Below, one piece after another: positions 1-12,967 of a stretch of DNA of 64,000 nucleotides (within the stretch, counting starts at the first letter, position 1; every line of letters starts with the position of its first letter). Below the pieces are notes generated by a model. The model was not told the origin of the DNA, did not search any database, and saw only the letters and a list, made by a program, of their open reading frames with translations. This stretch comes from Luzula sylvatica (Eukaryota; Streptophyta; Magnoliopsida; Poales; Juncaceae): positions 76,333,087 to 76,397,086 of the forward strand of contig OX326956.1 in the NCBI GenBank assembly GCA_946800325.1. Direction: 5' to 3'. The translations under genes were made by a program, and so were the position numbers.

Positions 1-1533
1 ACGAGATGCCTTTTATGCCCTTGAAGAAGCTTCCTTAGCTCGCAATATCCATCTCGATAATACTCCACCGACATACAAAGTTGCCTAATTGCTTCTCTTT
101 TACCCTCCGCATTTTCGCAAATTAAATCACTTTGCTTCTCAATTTCTCTCTCTAACTCGTTAATCCTCTCCTTAAACCCTTCATTCTCACCATTTTGCTT
201 CTCAATACCCCTCTCTAACTCATTAATCCTCATCTTAAACCCTTCATTCTCACTCTTGGTCGCCTCGATTTCCGTGACCAATTTCGCATTCTCTAAATGC
301 AACTCGTCGATGCATGAATCCATGGTTGATATCTTCTCCTCGAAAGATTTCTTCTCACTTGAATTTAACACGAGTTGAGAGGTAATTTCAACTAAGGTTT
401 GGTTTAGTTGAGAGATTTGATTCTCATTTTCATTCGCATTTATTTCGAGCTTCTCGATTTTGGCCTCTAATTCCGCATTTAAATTACTTAATTCCCTAAT
501 TTTGTAATCATAATTGGATTTTTCAATCGAGAATTTCTCATCCAAAACCTTATTAGAGGCTTTTAAATCAAAAATCACATGCTCTAACTCACTAACACGA
601 GATTCAAGCACTAATTTCTCGTACATAATTATTTCCATTTCTTTCCTTAGTTCTTCACTCGAGTCTCGAAGATTCAAAATATGGGCCTCGAGAGACGATT
701 TCTCTTCCGAGAAACTTCCAGAAGCGAACTCAAACTCTTCTTTCAACTTCGCAATTTCAACCTCGCGGTCCGCCAGCTCGGCTTTAAACTTCCCACTGGA
801 CACCTCCATTGCCCCTTTCAAACACTCGATCTCGTACCTATTCGCGAGCAATTCCTTCTCCAATTCATCCGAATTCGAATTCTTCTCTTCTAAAATTCGA
901 ACTTTCTCCTTCGTCTCCTTCAATTCTTCTTCAAGCTCAACAATTCTCTCATTAAACCCATTTAAATTTTCATTTCTATTTTCGTCTGATTGGGATTCGG
1001 AGTCCGAGTCCGAGTCGCTACTCCCCTTTGACTTGTGAAAAAAGTCAAACCTCATTTTCGTCCTTTTCTCGGGGGAAGAATTAGAATCCGATCCATCATG
1101 GGAGTCTTGATGTTGAGAGTGGAATCTTTTGGGAATATTCTTTTTGAGAGCTCCGGTTACGCTATCGTACCGCTCGGCTAGGGAGCGGTACATGCGATGG
1201 AAATCTTCAACACGGGATATTAATTGAGGGCGCTGTTGATAATACGCTTCGGCCTTTTTTGCAAATGAGTCCCCCTCTTCTTCTTCTATTAGGGTTAACA
1301 TCTCCTTCACTTGCTTGTCCATCTCTATTTTATTTTATTTAAAAAAAGAAAAATAAAAACACAATTTAAAATTAAAATTAAAATCTAAAAAACATTTGAG
1401 GTGACAATTTATAAAAAAAAGGGGGGAGAGAAGAATTACCGGCAAGATTGTCAGAAAGCCAATGAGAGTTTTTAGGGCTGATGTGGCTGTCCCACCACCA
1501 TGAATGGGATTTCTTCATCTTATCTGTTGCCAT
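1..1533 (-). CDS. NET4: NETWORKED 4 (NET4)-type actin-binding protein, partial
   Basis: Two coding exons are visible: 1440-1533 and 1-1324, joined by GT-AG intron 1325-1439 that splits a Glu codon. The first exon encodes the NAB (KIP1-like) signature, with [20 protein letters not shown], continuing across the intron into NLAEMDKQV and later [14 protein letters not shown]. After an acidic Ser/Asp-rich linker the rest is Glu/Lys/Leu-rich heptad-like sequence, i.e. a long coiled coil. The last readable residues, [13 protein letters not shown], resemble the family's extreme C-terminus, so only a few codons and the stop are probably missing beyond position 1. The two exons give 472 codons plus two bases with no break. 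NET4 proteins bind F-actin through the NAB domain and act at the vacuole membrane; that role is family knowledge. Confidence 0.9.
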
Positions 1534-3200
1534 TTAATTTCCTGAAAAACAACATTGTGAAAAATACAATATTAGAACAAATTTCCAATTTAGAATAAAT
1601 TTTGAAAACGAAAATACCAAGATGCAATATTATTTTAGTTTGGGCCCCGGTGAAAATAACTCGAGAGTATATGTAAATGATATATGTAAAACGAAAATTT
1701 CCAATTTAGAATTATCAGTGTGAAGTGTCAGAATTTTAGGGTTTTGATCACATGCAGAGTATATAAGTTTAGTCAGTGCATCGAAAATGATATATTCATA
1801 TAAATGAAAGGGACCAGAAAAGATGGGTTTGTTCATATTCATATGGACACATGCCACCACTAGAATGAATCATTGAATGAAATATATAATTATTAATTAG
1901 ATTTAATACTTATGCATTTAAGCCCCTCAAACCCGAGATATTTTTCCTTGATTTATCGTGTTATATAAGTACAGTGAATTAAAAGGATAAGGACACATGC
2001 CAGCATAAGAATGCAATTGAATGAACCATTTAATAGAAATATTATTTTATAAGTACGCATTTAAGCTGATAATTACATATTTACCCCTTAAGAAAGGAAA
2101 CATGGGTTGTCGATATCCATATAATAAAAGGCAAGATATTTTTCCTAGATTTCACTTATTATGTAAGTACATTGAATTAAAGAGATAAGAATGTACGGTC
2201 CAACTATATCATTTATGTGGCCCAATTAAATAGTTCCATCTATGCGCAAACATATATTTACCAAAATGACAATTGATCTTTTTGCATTTAACTTAAAATG
2301 ATATATTGAAAGATAATACAGTATATTGACAACTCACTTGTTGGTGGTATATGAGATTGTATATTGGCCATGTGGGCAATTCAAGTAGCTTGTTTAGTCA
2401 AACTATAATAGGAAAAAAGCTCCCTAAACTAATGATATTATAATAATAAAATTATAGTGGATTATTTAGGATTAATATTAATTTCTCCACTAAATCCGTG
2501 TTTCATGCAATGCATGTGAATAATCCCATTACAGCACAACTAGATGCACGAGAAAACATGCCAATCTTAAATACAAAAGAATATTTTGCACATATAACCT
2601 TAATTCTCTAGTAATTCAGAATACACCCTAAAATCAATCTGGCCCCAGATTCATACTTAACAGCTATATGTCCCCCTCAAACCCCCTTCCTTTTGGAAAG
2701 ATTATTCATTGAATCATTATCCCTCTCGTGGAAGAGATACTTTCTTGGCACAAGCCAACAAAAAGTAAAATTTTAAAACAAATTATCAAAAAAATGTGTT
2801 GAGATATACCGCAATTCTGAATTTTGCATAAAGTTATGAAAAATTGAGGATCTCCACAAGTACCCTTGACAGAAAGATGGCTTAAGCATGTTCAAAATCC
2901 AAATTATTGCCGTATTAACCATCGGAGTAAAAGAAAATAAAAACAAGCAACGCCAAAAAGCATACAAAGAGAACTTCTGAGATTGAATCTCAAAGCTCGC
3001 AAAACAAATATCTCGTTGCTACATGGTTAATATGCAAAATAGATTAAAACGAACTTGTGAAAATGTGGAAAATACTGACCGAAATTCGTGCAAACAAGAG
3101 AAGATAATCACCAGCTCAGCTCCGTATTCCGTAGATTGAGGATCCCAAATTCAATTTTGAGAGAGAGAGAGAGAGAGAGAGGGTTACAGTGAGTACAGGC
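1534..3200 (-). other. Probable NET4 leader: 5' UTR, UTR intron and promoter
   Basis: Just upstream of the NET4 start, the minus strand reads TTTTTCAG then GAAATTAAATGG, a good 3' splice site at 1542-1543. A possible donor (GGTCAGT on the minus strand) lies at 3074-3080, which would make an intron of about 1.5 kb and place a non-coding first exon at about 3080-3200. That exon would contain a short GA repeat (3158-3182), a common plant 5' UTR feature. The intron holds no long convincing ORF. The splice pairing is inference. Confidence 0.4.
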
Positions 3201-3780
3201 AACTGGGAGTGTTATAATAGTTGTCGGGATGCTGCTTACTAACAATTCAAAATATTTTCCTAGTCAAATGACTAAATTGCCCATGATGATTACACTACAT
3301 TTATTTTACTCACAATCACGTTTATTTAGTCAAACTATAATATAAATTTATAATCCTAATAAACTTTTATTAATATCCTACTTTTAAATTTTAACCAGAA
3401 ATTAGATCTTTTCACAATTTTTCACATGCAAATTAAAGAAATCATTAGTTATTTACTTTGGTCGTTTTAAGTTTTAACTCCGAACATTTTATTTGAAATA
3501 GTAAGGGTAAAATAGTAATTACGAATATGTATAGGACCTTCTATTGATGGGTACATGGGCCGAGCAATTGCTCTAATAATTATATTGGGTAGGAACAAGT
3601 GGGCCTCAAAATCTGTAAAGTCCTGAATTGGCGCGTGAAATCTTTGTATATGACCGCCCGATTTAGGGTTTGAAAAGGTATACACATGTAATGAACGCCT
3701 GAGATTTGTCCACGTAGACAAAGAGAACCCATTGGCCATTCATGATTCGTGGTGGCAGAGACACGAGGAATGCGTGGTAA
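3201..3780. other. Intergenic, no supported gene
   Basis: AT-rich sequence between the presumed NET4 promoter and the Mutator-like element. The minus-strand ORF at 3467-3739 has no recognisable domain, and I see nothing else. Confidence 0.5.
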
Positions 3781-3789
3781 TTATTATTT

Positions 3790-5517
3790 GGCACCATTTC
3801 AACTTTTCAAGTGTACCCATCAAAATTTCATATATACCCCTCAATAATCTGAAATTTCACAAATATCCCTGCAAACGTCTCAAAATATCATGGATTCCCC
3901 TTCAAAATCCTTCAAATATCATTATTATCCCTATAAAATTCTTAAAATATCACATATACCCCTATTATATCATTTAAAAAGCGGCAACGTATTTCTCATT
4001 GGTAATATGCAAATTACCTAATTTTTAAAATTATTTTTCTATGATAATGAAAACTTTTTACTCTAAAATAATATTTAAAATCATAAAATATCGAATATTG
4101 TCAATTCTATCTCATAATTTCTTTCCAAAAATCATTGTTGAAATCAATACAATTCTCAAAATTTTAAGTAATTATTATATTTTATAGGAACATTTATGCA
4201 TGTAATCCTATATGAATACAAAATTCAAAAAATAACCAGGTTTGAAAAAATATTCCAAAACTAACCCGAACCGGATTTTAAAAACCCGGTACTACCTGAT
4301 TTTAAAAATCCGGAGCTTAATTAGATTAAACAACATAATTAAGACTGCACAAAAATTGAGAGAAAAAGAAAGAACGGTTTTTAAAAACAAGTTTTACTAT
4401 TCAGTTCATTGAATTAATAAAAGTCCCCAGATTTTATCATAACATTCTTTGTCTGCTACTTATCGTATTTAAGTAGCATGATAACTAACATATGTTATCT
4501 AATTAATAATTCATTAATATATAATTAACATTCATTTCAATTTATAAATTTTAGTTAATATAAATTAATTGTTAAGTATGTCATTTTTAATTGTTATGCT
4601 AATTAAGTGTGTATTTTTATAACTAATACATCTCATATCATTAACAATTAATTTAATAGACAATTAATATTAATTTGAATTCATAAATTTAAATTAATAT
4701 TAAATAATTATTAATGATATATTTTTGAGATTATTATGTTAATTAAGTGTGTTAGTTCAATTATGGAGAATTCAGCAGGGGAATTCTGGGGCTAAGTAAA
4801 CCTTTTCTTTTTTTAATGACCTGACTTTCAGAAACCACTTTATTATTCCAAAAATTGCTCCGCCGAATTCTCCATAAATGAATTAGCACATTTAATTAAC
4901 ATAATATTAAAAAAAATATATCATGAATAATTAATTAATATTGATTTAAATTAATGAATTCAAATTAATACTAACTTTTCATTAAATTAATTATTAATGA
5001 TATGAAATGTATTAGTTACAAAATCAATTATTTGACAAGTTATCATGTTAATTAGTAAAAAGAGATGTTGTGGTACAATTTGGAGTTCTATATCACTCAA
5101 TTAATTGGTATTGATTTCATGACCGGATTTTATAAACCCGCTGGTTTTTTCTCGAATTTCATCATCTGTTGATTAACAATGAAATCAACTAATTAATTTA
5201 ATTAAACCAACTGATTTTAAAAATCAGTTGGTACCGTATTTTTAAAACCAGTTTTGGGTTAGTTTTGGAATATTTCAAAAATATGATTATTTTTCGAAAT
5301 TATTTTTTATACAAGATCACATGATAAATGCTCCTATTTTATATTAAAGTAAACGAAAAAAATATTTTGAACGAAAAATTAACAAGTTATTAAATAAAAA
5401 TTTAATTTAGGAGTATCCATGATATTTGAATGATTTTTTAGGATTATGAAATTTCACGGTTTTGAGGGGTATGCATGAAATTATGATGTTTTGCAGGGAT
5501 ACACATGAAATTCTGCC
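3790..5517. mobile_element. Non-autonomous Mutator-like element, foldback type
   Basis: The ends are inverted: the left begins GGCACCATTTCA and the right ends TGAAATTCTGCC. They are flanked by a perfect 9-bp duplication TTATTATTT at 3781-3789 and 5518-5526, the size expected for Mutator-like elements. The terminal repeats consist of degenerate units of about 27 bp, each with AAATATCA or AAATTTCA followed by a TACCCCT-like box. The inversion continues inward: for example 4250-4320 (AACCCGAACCGG and nearby) pairs with 5200-5280, and ATGGAGAATTC near 4763 pairs with GAATTCTCCAT near 4865. The element therefore folds back on itself around 4800-4860. No transposase ORF is present. Confidence 0.85.
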
Positions 5518-5526
5518 TTATTATTT

Positions 5527-6061
5527 AATGCATTGTTGTGCAACTTCTGTTATACACGAGTGTCTAGTTTCCCTCGATTTTGTAAATAGAAATGGAGACT
5601 CCTGTAATTACAAGTATTATTTATCACACAAAAAATAAAATATTAAGTAATTACAAAATAATTGGTTACTGCATTTTCACAAAATTTAGTTTATCAAAAT
5701 ATCAAGAAAAAACTGCGTTAAATAGATGAAGGGCCCAAATAATCGTTGGCAAGTTATGTTGGGATCTTAAAAAATACGAGGAAAAATTACCTATGATAAG
5801 CAGCCTAAATTGCAAAAGGAGGACCTCCAATATTTTACATATTTGTGCAATAATTGAAAACTCATGAACAAATTAAACAAAATACTAGTTTTATTAAACA
5901 ACAATACTTCAAAATAACATTCAACAAGTCTCCGAGAACAAGACAGAAACATAGCATGCCAAAACTCTTTAAACAAAGTCAAAATTACCAAGCACAAAAC
6001 AGATAAGAAATAACGCATTAGATTTTAAATTAAAAACTCTGTTCGATTTGAAACGATCTTT
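5527..6061. other. Intergenic; eIF2-beta 3' flank
   Basis: AT-rich sequence following the stop codon of the eIF2-beta gene on the minus strand. It presumably includes that gene's 3' UTR. The ORF at 5791-6018 is not convincing. Confidence 0.5.
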
Positions 6062-7797
6062 TTAAGTCCCGTCCTTGCGGCGGCCCACACGAGCCACGAA
6101 TCCAGCTTTGATTGCCGCCACTGTGCGCGACGATCCACACTGCATTTAAAAAAATATATGAAACAAAGGTTAGATTATAATTGAACATGCAAAATTTCAT
6201 TTTGAACCCTATAAAGTATCAAAATATCACGTCTACCACTACAAAAATGGGACGTGACCCAAATCATATACAAAATAGGGTAAATATCATATTTTAGAAG
6301 GCCTCAGAGAATATGTAATACTATCACAATTGATATTATCAACCAATGTCGGCAATATATTTATCAAACTCGTCACAGGCCCTAATCATATAGATTTTAC
6401 TTGTTATTTTATTTTATTTTTAAATCAAAATCTTATAGATTACTAACGACTGCAATAAATTACAAAATTCAAAAGATAAAAACAAAGAAATTTAAAAATC
6501 ATTGCATACCTGTTCGCAGCGAAGGAAAAATAGACGATTTTCCTTTGAAAGAATTGTATCGGGACTCTTGCATCCACTGCAAATCACATACTCGTCTACA
6601 CACACAAAAAATAAATACACCAACAACATTAGATCTCCCCCACAAAACTCAAAAATATCAAATTTACCCTTCAAAGAATTAGAATACTTACTGATATATC
6701 GTCTAAGAATACCCTCGAAATTCTTAGGAGCAAATCGACCCTTAACAACGAGTCTTTGTTGACCATCAAGAGACCCACTTGTCCCCATCTCAGCCAATAA
6801 GAACGTCATCACATGCTCTGGCTGTCTATGCATCCTACACTCCCACAAAAAAATAATAAAATTATAAAAATATTAAATTAATTATATTATTATTATCAAT
6901 TTTAGGGATTACGTTTTGCACATATCCATGAAGTTGACAAAGACGGTCTTTTTAGTTCCTTCTCGAAGAACCTGAGGTGGCCTCATGACGGTTCTGCGTC
7001 GATCTCCAGCCAGATCAGGATTGTTCTCTCTCAATATGTTAAACACCCTTCCCAATAACTATTCAAAAAAGAAACAAAATTAAAGGATTTAATAGGGGTA
7101 TATATGCAAATAATAATACGCGTACCTCGTCGTATAGGTAATCACGTTCAGATCCTTCCCAAGGATATTTTGTAGAGCCCAAATCGATTCCTTCTCCTTC
7201 CTCGTCTTCTCCGATTTGATCGTCTATTTTAAAATATAAAAACAATTAAATTAGTAAAAGGAAATAATTAGGTTTAAAATAAATTAGGTTTACCGATATT
7301 TTCAGTTGGAGCATCGACGCCGTTAGTTTCCTTGTTTTCTTCTTCGTCGTCGATGAAAGTAGTATCGACCTAAAAATAATCATTATTTGTAAGAATAATA
7401 ATAATATAAACGTATAAATGATAAAATGAATGAAGATATGTATTGGTAGTACCTGTTTCTTCTTTTTCTTTTTCATGCCAGCGAAGTTCTGTTCGCCTCC
7501 TTCTTGCACTGTTCAAAACGAGCATACAAACTTACAATAAGAACCTTATGAAAAAGTATTATTAGGCATTACCAGGTTGTTGTTCTTCAGGTCTCTCGAC
7601 AGGTTGTTCAGATTCTTCACTTGGTTCTGCAATACCGACCTTCTTCTTCTTCTTCTTCTTTGTAGGACCAAAAGGTGCCAACTTTAAAAGACAAAATAAT
7701 TAGTTTAAATTTCAAATTCTAATAATGAAATCGAAGGTAATAACTCGTGAAATCTTACATCAGGCACCGTCTCCTCTTCCTTCTTCTCTGGATCCAT
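6062..7797 (-). CDS. Translation initiation factor eIF2 subunit beta
   Basis: Nine exons join in frame into 276 residues: 7759-7797, 7573-7681, 7453-7508, 7294-7369, 7126-7223, 6913-7058, 6692-6834, 6510-6595 and 6062-6139, all with GT-AG introns. The N-terminal part has the polylysine blocks typical of eIF2-beta (KKKKKKK in exon 2 and KKKKKK in exon 3), which in the family contact eIF5 and eIF2B-epsilon. The core includes [17 protein letters not shown] and [19 protein letters not shown]. The C-terminus is a zinc-binding C2-C2 module: [16 protein letters not shown], then CEQCGS, ending [13 protein letters not shown]. The subunit belongs to the eIF2 trimer, which carries initiator Met-tRNA to the 40S ribosome. 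The length fits the plant family, and no disabling change is visible. Confidence 0.95.
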
Positions 7798-8170
7798 GAT
7801 TGTCGGCTCTTTTAGTCTCTTCAAGTTGTATTCTCGATTTCACGTTCAAAATCTACACAACAAATTAGCAGTCTAAGAGATCAATCGGATCAATAACTTC
7901 ATAAGATACTGAATCTAAAAAATTGTAACATAAAGGCGAAAAAACTACAGATATCGAATGTTATAGACCTAAACCTAGATTGAAAATTGAATCGTGAAGT
8001 CCAAAATTTCTCGATTAAGGCGAAAAATCGAAGGAAAATCGAAAAATATTGTTACCTGAATCGGGCGAAATTTTGCGGCGGTATTGAAAATTCGAGAAAG
8101 GAGAACAACAGAATAGGGTTTAAGAAAGGGAATAAATTGGATAAGCAAAAGTCGGGTCGGACCTTAGTCT
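7798..8170 (-). promoter_or_regulatory. eIF2-beta 5' UTR and leader intron
   Basis: On the minus strand a good donor (CCCGATTCAG followed by GTAAC) lies at about 8052-8056, and a good acceptor (TTGTTGTGTAG) at about 7854. A leader intron between a non-coding exon (about 8057-8160) and the start-codon exon is therefore likely. The Mutator-like element at 8251 begins about 100 bp upstream of the presumed transcription start. Confidence 0.5.
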
Positions 8171-8250
8171 AACTAGTCTTACGCATATACCCCTCTTAAG
8201 TTTTGTTATTACACGATAGCACCGTTTCACGGCTTGGATTATATTTATTT

Positions 8251-8811
8251 GGCGCAATTTCACGTGTACCCCTTTAAAAAATTATAATTCAACATATATC
8301 CCTGAATAATGTGAAATTTCACAAATATGAAATATCCGATACTCTTTCAAAACCCTTCAACAAATATCATGGTTACCCCTATAAAATTCTTAAAATATCA
8401 CATATACTCCTATTATATCATTTAAAAATCATCAACGTGTTTCTCGTTAGTAATATGTCAATGCCTAGTTTTTTTAAAAAAAAAAATTTATGATAATGCA
8501 TAATGTTTGCCCTAAATTAATACAGAGAACTTAAAACATCAAATATTATCAATTCTATCTCATAGTTTCTTTTCAAAAATCATGCTGAAATCAATAATAT
8601 TCTCAAAATTTTAAGTAACTATTATATTGATATAAGTGTAAAACGAAAAAATATTTTGAACGAAAAAATTAACTAATTATTAACTAAAGGTTTAATTTAA
8701 GGGTAATCATGATATTTCAATGTTTTTATAGGGGTATTTATGAAATTTCACGTTTTTAGGGGTGTACGAGAAATTATGATGTCTTGCAAGGGTACACATG
8801 AAATTCTAAGA
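8251..8811. mobile_element. Short Mutator-like MITE related to the 3790-5517 element
   Basis: Both ends match the larger element: GGCGCAATTTCACGTGTACCC on the left, and GGGTACACATGAAATTCT near the right. Long stretches inside the arms are also shared, for example ATCATTTAAAAATCATCAACG and AACTAATTATTAACTAAAGG. Flanking 9-mers are TATTTATTT (8242-8250) and TATTTGTTT (8812-8820), 8 of 9 matching. The right terminus is slightly degraded. It is a deletion derivative with no coding capacity, and it sits in the upstream region of the eIF2-beta gene. Confidence 0.75.
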
Positions 8812-8934
8812 TATTTGTTTTCACCTAAGTTTTATTATTATATTTCCTAAGTTTTTTCTAAGATACGGAAATCAAAGAAAAATAGTAGAAATATTCTTTT
8901 AGAATTAGAAAGTAAAAGAGTTTGGAAAAACTTG

Positions 8935-8937
<3 letters not shown>

Positions 8938-9012
<75 letters not shown>
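8938..9012. repeat. (AT)n microsatellite
   Basis: About 37 uninterrupted AT dinucleotides. Confidence 0.98.
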
Positions 9013-9015
<3 letters not shown>

Positions 9016-9953
9016 TGACGCAAAGAAAAGGTAGATTATTATGACTTTTTACTTAATTTTGTGAATTTATGTAGTTTAAGATAACTTGTAAATAGTCCTA
9101 AAATCTTGGAATTCAAGCAACCACAAATATCAGGATTGTATGCTTAGATTATTTCCTTCTTTATACAAAGAAGAAAGACTAATTCAATATTTCATCTTTC
9201 ATGTAGCACATTACACGGGATCATCTCTATTAAAATTTGGATATATAAATATTAATATTCAGGAAGTATGTATATTTTAATTCAATAAATGTATTATAAA
9301 TTCAACAAATATACTATTATTAAAAAAAATATAATAGTCATGTAAAAAACATCGAAAAGGTATACCGGCATTGCACATACGGTTCGAAAGAGTATATTAT
9401 AGTTAAAACAAAATGGCAAAAAAAAGAAATAGTCCGCCAAAAATCACGACAATATAAACTTCTCTTTTTGTACACATAACCCGACTAAGTCTACGGCTGT
9501 GAGTATTGTTTGAAATTCGGTGTTCATTCGAGTTTAATTTGAGTTTGTTCGCTAATTTTTTGTTCGATAACGATTTGAAATCTTATCGAACAAGGATGTA
9601 TGTTCGAATGTCCAATAATAATAATTCATAAATCCAAATAAACAAAAGCTCACATAACCCAGATAAATAAAAACTCATATAAATTATAATCTAAACAATC
9701 ATAATAATTCATTACATTAACTCATATAAATTAAACTTCACATACTCTATGAATTCATATCGAGTCTATTAACATTTTTTCTATATTTTCTTAAAATTAT
9801 TGGTTTAGGTTTTACTTTTGTTTAGATTTATGCTTTTTTAGATTGTAAACGTTATTTTATTTTCGATATTAAATAGTTAAAATTTTAATTTATGTTTTAT
9901 GGATATTTTAAAAAATTTAATTTGATGATAATTTATACTTACATATAATCTTA
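9013..9953. other. Intergenic, no supported gene
   Basis: AT-rich sequence without a coding ORF. A stretch near 9487-9610 rich in TTCGAA/TTCG words resembles degraded transposon ends but lacks a partner I can place. Confidence 0.45.
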
Positions 9954-11192
9954 GGGGCCGTTTGGCAAGCGGAATTAGCAGAGTGGAATTGAATTATAAG
10001 GTGGAGGAGTAAAAAATTCTGGAAATAGTAATTCCACAGTTTGTTTGGATGTCCAAATTATGAGATGATGGAAAATATAATTCTTTGTTTGGTTGTTCAA
10101 AAGTTTATGGAATTTTATTATTAAAATGTAAAAATGATATTTCGTTAAAAAATCTACAAAATATTAGTATTATAGTAATATTATATTATTGTAATATTAT
10201 TATATTATTATATTAATAATATAATAATATTATTTTGACCAAAAATATTATATTAATATAGCATTTTTGAAATATAAAATTATAATAATATTATTGTATA
10301 AAATTATATTATATTATATATGCATACAATATATTATAATAATAATATAAAAATATTAAATATACTTTTATATTATATTTTATATTTTAATATATACTAA
10401 AACTAATAGAATTATTCTATTATGTTATTATTTTCATATCAATAATAAAACTAATATAATTATTTTAATATAATTTATATAATAGAAGAAATGATATAAT
10501 AATATTAAAATATTAAACGTACTTTTATATTATCATATATAATATATACCGCAATAAATATAATAATTATATTATTTTAATATAATTTATATAATATTAG
10601 AATTTATATAATAATATAAAAATATTAAATGTACTTTTATATTATTATTAATATATATTACAATTAATATAATTATTTTGTTATTTTATTAATTGAATTT
10701 AATCAATATAATATTAGAAATTATATCATAATAATATTATATTAATTATATGGATATAATATTTATATTATTTATAGTAATATACAATATTATATTAATA
10801 ATATGTATTTAATAATATTATAATTATTATATCCTTATAATTAATAGAGTATTTATATTAATTAAATATACGTAAAAAAATATCTAAGAAACAATATTTA
10901 TTTGATTAATTGTTTGGCTTAATATGTTAATATATATTATTCTAATAATATATAATACTTATTTGAATGAAATAATATCACATGCCTGGGCAAGAACTCA
11001 ACAACAAAATTAGTTCTTGGGCCCTGTGCAAGAACTTTGGCATTCCAACATTTTGAGGAGTGTCAAGATTCACAATTTAATAGATGAGGCAAAACATAAT
11101 TCCAATTTATTTGATCGCCAAACAAAGAACTTGTGTTTTGGAATTATAAGATCCGGCTCCAAGGGCTATAATCCCACATGCCAAACAGGCCC
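9954..11192. mobile_element. GGGGCCGTTTGG-type MITE, copy 1
   Basis: It starts GGGGCCGTTTGGCAAGCGG and ends CATGCCAAACAGGCCC, an imperfect terminal inverted repeat. The outer ~170 bp on the left are nearly identical to copies at 13335 and 60614. The inner 850 bp are almost pure A/T with runs such as ATATTATTATAT. TTA precedes the left end of all three copies, suggesting a TA or TWA target as in PIF/Harbinger (Tourist) elements. Superfamily assignment is tentative. There is no transposase. Confidence 0.7.
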
Positions 11193-12237
11193 TATACATT
11201 TTCGTTGTCATTTCGTGCTTTAATTGTATGTGTAGCCCGGGCCCTCCTGCATAATCTTATACAAGTATTGTGAGTAGTCTTTTAGATCGTTACAAATCTC
11301 CAAATCTTCAAACATTATAGTTTTGGAAGGATAGGAATATTGTACCATTCCTCCAAACTTTATGTAAATTGTAACGAACGTTTCAATTAATATATTCGAG
11401 ATTTCGACAATTTGTCGATTCTCCTTCAAAAAGAAAAAGGGGCGTACGGTGAACTTCTATCGAGCCATCGTATTCCACGTGGTAACTCAGCATTGATCGA
11501 TATTTAGCAAATCTGGAAGCGACGAAAATTATGAACGTGACCTTTAATTAGTTGGGCTATGCATCAGATTAAAAATCATTTATTTACTATTCATATTATT
11601 GTTATTTTCGTAATTTAACTATTTTTTAATATGCGATTTAACTTGATTTTGTTATATTTTCATAAAAGAAAATTGGTCAAATCAAATATTCGAACAACAT
11701 CAATACAAAACACAAGATACGATTTATCTAATACACGTAAACTAATATGACAATTAAAAAAATATGAACAAAATTTGATAAGAAAAAGGAGTCCCGTGCA
11801 ATTGTGCGCACTTTCTGCTAGTTTTTTTTTATTAAGACAACATATATAAAATAGATTAAGTTTAAAATTTCATTAGTTTTCAAACATATATTGAATGAAT
11901 CGAACTCCTCGAAAATTTAACAAACCAAACCCGAACAATAAAAAGTGTTCGAAACTAATAACGAACCGAACCAAACATGTTTGATAAGTTTCGAACCGAA
12001 CCCAAACATGGTTGGGTTCGTCTACAACCCTGAACACAACCAAGTCAACATACAAAACAAAACAAAAAACAAATTGCACAAACCACCACCCTAAATTTCA
12101 ATTTTGCAAATGTAAGTTCATAACTTACAATTACAAAAACACGTCACACAAATAGACAATTAAACCACCTTAAAACACAAAATAAAAGAAACGCAATAAA
12201 TACACATAACCCATGTACATTATTAACATATAACTAA
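11193..12237. other. Intergenic, downstream of thioredoxin gene
   Basis: No supported gene. At 11875-12035 a stretch rich in CGAACC/AAACCCGAAC ending CTACAACCCTGA resembles one end of a degraded hAT-type element, but no matching left end was found. The last part presumably includes the 3' UTR of the minus-strand thioredoxin gene. Confidence 0.45.
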
Positions 12238-12967
12238 TTAAACCGATTCTTCAGCGTATGAAATTAATTTCTTTTCGAGCTCGGGTTTATTCGCACCGAG
12301 TAGTCTATCCAATTGCTTCCCATCTTTCATGAAGATAAAAGTCGGTGTCGCTTTTACATCCCATGAAGAACTCAAATCCTAAAAAAATAAAAATAAAAAA
12401 TAACTTATAATATAATCATTAAAATAATTAATTCACTCTTTTGCAATAATACCCATAGAAAATGAAAGAATTAAGATAAAGGAAAAGAATATAATAGTCA
12501 CCATTAATACATCAACGTCCACAACTATGAACATAAGAGAAGTATGTTTCTCAGATAATTCAGCATAAACGGGTGATATCGCTCTGCACGGCCCACACCA
12601 TGATGCACTAAAATTCACCACCACCTATCGAAAAATTAGGTCAAACATGATTAGTTCAATTCAAATTGGTGAATTTTACGGAATGAACCCTGAATTTGGT
12701 TGAAATTTGATTTAATTTGCTTACGATTTTTCCATTTTTATCTGCTTCGGCAAGTTGCTGATCCCATTGTTCTTTGCTGGTTATTACATGCACATTTCCT
12801 CCTGTGAAATCAATCTTTTCTTCTTCTTCATCATCCAAATCGCTTCGCTGGAAAACAAAAAGACCAACCTTTACGATTACCATGTAAACCAAAATTGATA
12901 GATAAAAATTGATGAATTACATCTGAATAAAAAGTTAAAAACTAACCTTTGAAAAAAAGCAACCCAT
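12238..12967 (-). CDS. h-type thioredoxin (h9 type), N-myristoylation signal
   Basis: Four exons, 12947-12967, 12725-12847, 12502-12624 and 12238-12378, join in frame to 135 residues with GT-AG introns. The protein begins MGCFFSK, a Gly2 N-myristoylation and Cys3 palmitoylation context as in Arabidopsis TRX h9. An acidic patch (DLDDEEEEK) follows, and then the thioredoxin fold. The redox active site is WCGPC ([14 protein letters not shown]) at the start of exon 3, and the cis-Pro loop is KATPTFIF in exon 4. The known role is disulfide reduction; h9-type proteins are membrane-associated and mobile between cells. All key residues are intact. The first intron separates the lipid-anchor peptide from the catalytic domain. 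Confidence 0.95.

Noticed and set aside
514..1038. Ser/Phe-rich plus-strand ORFs over the NET4 exon
   Set aside because: They are antisense shadows of the NET4 coiled coil.
3467..3739. 90-codon minus-strand ORF
   Set aside because: No domain or splice context; it lies in spacer next to the Mutator-like element.
11875..12035. hAT-type transposon with left end near 9488
   Set aside because: Only one end looks plausible; the two candidates do not form convincing inverted repeats and no target duplication was found.
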